Program-made: the position numbers and the translations under genes | Assembly (NCBI GenBank): GCA_045642085.1 | Contig: JAZUIF010000099.1 | Span: 1 to 17,647, forward strand | Direction: 5' to 3' | From: UBA1723 sp045642085 | Lineage (GTDB): Bacteria > Bacteroidota > Bacteroidia > Bacteroidales > Paludibacteraceae | Length of the DNA stretch: 17,647 nucleotides | Notes under the pieces: model-generated | Databases searched by the model: none | What the model saw: only the letters and a program-made list of their open reading frames with translations | Told to the model about the DNA's origin: nothing | In this document: positions 14,059 to 17,647 of the stretch, in pieces | Position numbering within the stretch: position 1 is the first letter of the stretch | How the letters are laid out: each line of letters begins with the position of its first letter

Positions 14059-17007
14059 ATGAAAGTAGTAATTGCTGAAAAGCCATCGGTGGCAAGGGAT
14101 ATTGCCAAAGTTCTTGTTGCAAAAGACAAGAAAGATGGATACTATGAAGGTAATGGATGGCAGGTAACATGGGCTTACGGTCACTTAGTAGGACTATGTG
14201 AACCTGAATCGTATGGTTGGGGAACACCCTGGAAAAAAGAAGCATTGCCTATGATTCCAGACGAGTTTATGCTACAATTATTGGAAGACGGACAAGCTAA
14301 GTCAAAAAAAGATGACAGATATTTTCAGCAATACAGCATAATAAAGAAGCTGTTCAATGAGGCTGAATATATTGTATGTGCTACGGATGCAGGAAGAGAA
14401 GGAGAATTGATTTTCCGTAACATCTACAATCACATGAAATGCAAGACTCCGTTCAAGCGACTATGGATTTCTTCATTGACAGATAGTGCTATAAAGCAAG
14501 GATTTGACAACTTGAAGGAAGGTTCTGATTTCGACAATACATACTATAGTGCAGAAAGCAGAGCAAAAGCAGATTGGCTAATCGGTATGAACGCAACACG
14601 ATCATTGACTCTTGCAAATCCTAATAAGGGAGGAGTTTTCCCTATAGGAAGAGTCCAGACACCGACATTCTCTTTTGTATGTGGAAGATACTACGAAAAC
14701 AAGAATTTCGTTCAGACTTATTACTATAAATTAAAAGCAAAACTTAGCACTTCGGACAATATACAATTCTTTGCTAATTGTCCAGACTCGTTTGAAACCA
14801 AAGAAGATGCTGCATCAAGAATCCAGAATCTTGGCAAAACTTTTAATGTAGTTAAGAAAGAGAACAAGACTGTGAAAGAGAAAGCTCCATTACCTTTCTC
14901 TCTTACTGACTTGCAGAGAACAGCAAACAAAGACTTAGGAATGTCTGCACAGGAAACTTTGTCTGCACTACAAAATCTGTATGAAGCCAAGATGACAACT
15001 TATCCCCGAACAGATTCAAGTTACCTTGCTGAAGATATGATTGATCCAATATCTCAGAATGTAGGCACTCTTACAAAGTTGGGATTTTTGACACAAGAAC
15101 AGAAGTTAGGAGTCTCTCACTTAATTAAGGATGGAATCAAGAAAGCTTGTTTTGACAATTCAAAATTGACGGATCATCACGCTGTGATTCCAACATTTGA
15201 GAATTATGACAACTTTGTTAACTTAAAGGCACATGAGCAAAACATCTACAAATTAGTTGTAAAGAGATTCATTCAATCTCTTCTGCCAGTATGTGTAAAA
15301 GAGCAGTTGACTTACACATTAGAAGCTCATGATAAGACCATTTTCAAATGCTCTGGATCAAAGACCATAGATGAAGGATGGAGGATTACCCAAACTACGG
15401 CAGAGGCTAACGATAAAGAAGAAGACGAGAATGTTTTTCAGAACCTACCTATCCTCATGGAAGGTGAAGACATAAATGTTCTTGACATTGCTATTGAAGA
15501 GAAGCAGACCAAACGACCACCATTGCTAACAGAAGCAGAGCTACTGAAACTTATGGAAACTGCAGGCAAAATGATTGAGGACAAAGAGCTGTCAAAAGCA
15601 ATCAAGGACTGTGGTTTAGGCACTCCAGCAACCCGTGCAAGTATCATAGAATCCTTAAAATCAAGAAATATGATTGAGGTAAAGGATAAAAAATATCTTG
15701 TTCCGACAGAAAGAGGATTAGCGATCTATGATGGAGTTAAAAACTTAGACATATCCAAACCTGATGTCACAGGAGACTGGGAAAGCAAACTTAACAAGAT
15801 CGCTGAAGGTTCTTACGAATCAAGAACCTTCTTGAATGAGATATGTGAGAGAGCTAAAAGTCTTGTAACGGAACTTGGCACAGTATCAATCAATGTTGAA
15901 AGTAATAATAAATCCCTTATGGTAACAGAAGACATGAAATGTCCTTTGTGTGGTGGTAAAATCATAGAAAGTCAGAAAACGGTACGTTGTGCCAACTATA
16001 AGCAGGACGATAGCAACAGCTGTCAATTCCTTATCTTTAAGAGCAACAAGTACCACACCTTCACACCAAAGGAAATATCTGAACTTGTCTCAAATCTTGA
16101 AACATCAGATGTTATCACACTCACAACATCAGACAAGTCATATAATGTAAGGTTCAAATTTGACAAGGAAAAGAATAAGATTGACTTCATATATGACAAT
16201 TCGGTGTGCGACTGTCCTAAGTGTGGAAAGAAAGTCATAGAATACAAAGGTTCTTTCACTTGTTCAGGCAATACTAAGGAGAATCCATCATGTGATTTTC
16301 TGATATGGAAGAATCAAGGAGGTCATGAATTGACTAAAACAGAGGTCATAAACCTTCTGAAAGACAAAACATTGAAGACCCTTTCCTTTGAAACAAAAGA
16401 AGGGAAAACATACAAGGCTAATCTTGTGCTGAAAGAAGATTTCTCTATCGAAAGAGATTTTGAGGTAGAAAAAGTATACGATTGTCCAAAATGTGGTTCT
16501 CCAGTAAGAGAGTTCAACAAAGGATTCTCTTGCGTAAGGAACACGACTGAAAATCCAGAGTGTGACTTTTTGATGTGGAAAGAAGTTAGTGGCTACACTA
16601 TAGACAAAAAAGATCTCTCTGAACTGTTATCAAAAAAATGTCTTAAAGACAGAAAATTCATCTCTAAAGATGGAAATCCATACAGAGCAAATCTGACTCT
16701 ATTGTCTGACTACAAAGTTAAGATAGAGATACCAGAGAAAGCCGAAGTTGGAGTCTGCCCTAAATGTGGTTCTCCTGTAAAGGAAAACACATCCACATTC
16801 AGCTGTAGCAAGAACCGAAAGGAGAATCCTGAATGTGACTTCTTTGTATTCAAGAATTTCTCTGGTCATACCCTAACAACGCCACAAATTCAGACATTGC
16901 TTAAAGGCGAAGTCTTGAAAAAGGTGAAGTTGGTGTCTAAGGAGGGCAAAAACTATGAAGCCGACTTGGTTCTTGACGGAAACAAAATCACATTTGCAAA
17001 AAAATAG
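14059..17007 (+). CDS. topB: DNA topoisomerase III (type IA) with four C-terminal zinc-ribbon units
   Basis: This 982-residue type IA topoisomerase cuts single-stranded DNA through a 5'-phosphotyrosine, relaxing or decatenating DNA. The toprim domain has Glu7 (IAEKPS) and ATDAGREGE with Asp110. A Gly replaces the second Asp of the DxD, as in other TopB proteins. SRAKADWLIGMNATR and GRVQTPTF follow. The catalytic tyrosine is Tyr315 in TTYPRTDSSYL, and DHHAVIPT is at 372-379. After ~620 residues come four tandem units, each a CPxCG...C...C zinc ribbon ending in (S/P)CxFLIxK-like sequence. They begin at Cys628, Cys719, Cys809 and Cys900, a period of 90-91 residues, each followed by a K-G-K-x-Y-x-A-x-L-like strand. 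Typical element TopB proteins are near 700 residues (recollection), so this array is long. Such ribbons usually bind single-stranded DNA. The ATG at 14059 follows the upstream stop by two bases. A terminator follows at 17056. Confidence 0.93.
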   Translation: MKVVIAEKPSVARDIAKVLVAKDKKDGYYEGNGWQVTWAYGHLVGLCEPESYGWGTPWKKEALPMIPDEFMLQLLEDGQAKSKKDDRYFQQYSIIKKLFNEAEYIVCATDAGREGELIFRNIYNHMKCKTPFKRLWISSLTDSAIKQGFDNLKEGSDFDNTYYSAESRAKADWLIGMNATRSLTLANPNKGGVFPIGRVQTPTFSFVCGRYYENKNFVQTYYYKLKAKLSTSDNIQFFANCPDSFETKEDAASRIQNLGKTFNVVKKENKTVKEKAPLPFSLTDLQRTANKDLGMSAQETLSALQNLYEAKMTTYPRTDSSYLAEDMIDPISQNVGTLTKLGFLTQEQKLGVSHLIKDGIKKACFDNSKLTDHHAVIPTFENYDNFVNLKAHEQNIYKLVVKRFIQSLLPVCVKEQLTYTLEAHDKTIFKCSGSKTIDEGWRITQTTAEANDKEEDENVFQNLPILMEGEDINVLDIAIEEKQTKRPPLLTEAELLKLMETAGKMIEDKELSKAIKDCGLGTPATRASIIESLKSRNMIEVKDKKYLVPTERGLAIYDGVKNLDISKPDVTGDWESKLNKIAEGSYESRTFLNEICERAKSLVTELGTVSINVESNNKSLMVTEDMKCPLCGGKIIESQKTVRCANYKQDDSNSCQFLIFKSNKYHTFTPKEISELVSNLETSDVITLTTSDKSYNVRFKFDKEKNKIDFIYDNSVCDCPKCGKKVIEYKGSFTCSGNTKENPSCDFLIWKNQGGHELTKTEVINLLKDKTLKTLSFETKEGKTYKANLVLKEDFSIERDFEVEKVYDCPKCGSPVREFNKGFSCVRNTTENPECDFLMWKEVSGYTIDKKDLSELLSKKCLKDRKFISKDGNPYRANLTLLSDYKVKIEIPEKAEVGVCPKCGSPVKENTSTFSCSKNRKENPECDFFVFKNFSGHTLTTPQIQTLLKGEVLKKVKLVSKEGKNYEADLVLDGNKITFAKK

Positions 17008-17055
17008 TACAACCGGAAAATACTTTTTTATTAAGGTAAAATATTTGTAATCACG

Positions 17056-17088
17056 ATAGCACCGATTGTGAAATTGGTGCTATTTTTT
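17056..17088 (+). terminator. Intrinsic terminator of the traN-topB operon
   Basis: Arms ATAGCACCGAT (17056-17066) and ATTGGTGCTAT (17073-17083) form an 11-bp stem with one G-U wobble and a 6-base loop. Six T follow directly (17083-17088). It lies about 50 bases after the topB stop. Confidence 0.88.
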
Positions 17089-17231
17089 ATAAAACAAAGA
17101 AGTCTTTGCTTACCTTATATATAGTATAAATCGAAAAAAGAGAAGCTTAGATTTTTACCTCAAAGGAAGCAATATCAATCTGGATAATATTTTATAAGCT
17201 TAATCTTAAATAAGTGCGTTATCACGCAAGT

Positions 17232-17549
17232 TCATCTTAAACAAAGAAGAAGTATTGACTGGTCAACGGTCAGGCAATGCTCTTCTTTCTCAGCACAAAC
17301 AGACTTGATTATCAGCAAGCCTATGTTTGTCGGGATGGTTAGAGTTTTGCGTTTTACTACTAAGTTGATAGGTGTTCCGTCAATTTGAGAAGAACATTCG
17401 TAAGATTCTCTGATCTCACGATGGTTCTTCCATAGTAGCAGATAAAACGACTTTGACCTTTCATCTGCGTTCAGATAGCAGCTCATGCGTCTTATTAGTA
17501 AAGACTCCGTGGGTAGTGTAAAATGAACTGTGTCAAGTGTTAAATTCAA
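17232..17549 (-). CDS. Hypothetical small protein, TTG start
   Basis: This is a 105-residue frame with no family I recognise. It has mixed charged and hydrophobic segments (SYECSSQIDGTPINLVVKRKTL near 48-70) and no signal peptide or clear motif. An in-frame TGA lies just upstream (17580-17582) and no ATG precedes residue 22, so translation would start at the TTG at 17549 or the ATG at 17486. A well-formed Bacteroidetes promoter ends about 37 bases upstream, the main reason to keep this ORF. A small 5-bp hairpin (17215-17228) lies just past its stop. It runs towards topB. It could be a remnant of a longer gene, or chance coding downstream of a promoter for a small RNA. Confidence 0.4.
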   Translation of the reverse strand: MNLTLDTVHFTLPTESLLIRRMSCYLNADERSKSFYLLLWKNHREIRESYECSSQIDGTPINLVVKRKTLTIPTNIGLLIIKSVCAEKEEHCLTVDQSILLLCLR

Positions 17550-17585
17550 CTCAAATTTTTGCTGTTTTACTTTTTCTTTTCACTG

Positions 17586-17616
17586 CGAAAATAATGTAAA
17601 AAGGCTCATAAATCAA
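17586..17616 (-). promoter_or_regulatory. Bacteroidetes-type promoter reading left from the window edge
   Basis: On the minus strand TTG (17614-17616) is followed after exactly 20 bases by TATTTTCG (17586-17593), one mismatch from TAnnTTTG. The expected start is near 17579, about 30 bases before the TTG codon of the small ORF at 17549. Confidence 0.5.
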
Positions 17617-17647
17617 GAGTTATTCTTAAATTTGTGTGCTGTTCGAA

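Larger units (their letters stand above)
11009..17647. mobile_element. Left end of an integrated conjugative/mobilizable element (partial)
   Basis: The boundary is drawn where the DUF4015 frame breaks. From here coding switches from minus to plus, the sequence looks more AT-rich by eye, and the genes are of transfer type (primase-like, TraN/DUF4138, TopB). No integrase, relaxase, VirB4/TraG or TraD/coupling ATPase is visible, so the element continues past the right edge or is a small mobilizable element. The exact end could lie anywhere within the 23-bp repeats. Bases 11078-11174, between the repeats and the first gene, are AT-rich with no clear promoter seen. Bases 17089-17231 also show no feature. 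Confidence 0.7.

Noticed and set aside
15940..17004. Zinc-ribbon repeats as an assembly duplication
   Set aside because: The four units differ throughout at nucleotide and residue level while keeping the cysteines, so they are genuine diverged repeats.
17215..17228. Hairpin TGCGT-TATC-ACGCA as terminator of the small right-edge ORF
   Set aside because: The stem is only 5 bp and no T-run follows on the minus strand. Too weak to list as a terminator.

Overview
This window looks like a Bacteroidales chromosome (Bacteroides/Prevotella-like; genus not resolvable) with one end of an integrated conjugative or mobilizable element at its right. Three things support this. Several genes carry the Bacteroidetes-type -7 box TAnnTTTG, in three places as the identical TATTTTTG. 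Shine-Dalgarno sequences are mostly weak. The families present (DUF4015 putative glycoside hydrolase, TraN/DUF4138, MPF_B-type transfer genes) are typical of that order.

Chromosomal part (about 1-11010), all on the minus strand. Bases 1-247 are a non-coding patchwork of short repeats. Then come a beta-class DNA methyltransferase (248-1195) with its own promoter; a small bicistronic unit encoding a DUF4258 protein and a YgiT/MqsA-type zinc-finger protein (1314-1846), a likely toxin-antitoxin pair with promoter, coupled start and intrinsic terminator; and the envelope-defence pair a2m (4396-9993, alpha-2-macroglobulin lipoprotein with intact CSEQ thioester) followed by pbpC (1999-4335, penicillin-binding protein 1C). 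Last is a DUF4015 gene (10211-11026) that has lost its 5' part. REP-like palindromes with a CTACA/CTACG tail sit in three intergenic gaps, each positioned as a possible terminator for the gene upstream of it.

Element part (about 11009-17647, right end outside the window). The DUF4015 reading frame breaks off at three imperfect tandem 23-bp repeats. Beyond them the coding strand flips to plus and the sequence looks more AT-rich. The genes are a toprim/degenerate-CHC2 primase-like protein, a TraN-like (DUF4138) secreted protein with an internally duplicated beta domain, a small acidic coiled-coil protein, and a DNA topoisomerase III with four C-terminal zinc-ribbon units of about 91 residues. 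The last three overlap or nearly abut and form one operon, closed by a strong terminator at 17056-17088. A short minus-strand ORF with a good Bacteroidetes promoter faces this operon at the right edge.

How the genes fit together: the A2M/PbpC pair would trap invading proteases and repair peptidoglycan. The element genes would process and prime transferred single-stranded DNA (primase, TopB) and contribute an outer-membrane-side part of a type IV secretion channel (TraN). The most unusual features are the tandem repeats at the gene-disrupting junction, the duplicated TraN domain, the extended TopB zinc-ribbon array, and the compact primase-TraN-coiled coil-TopB order.
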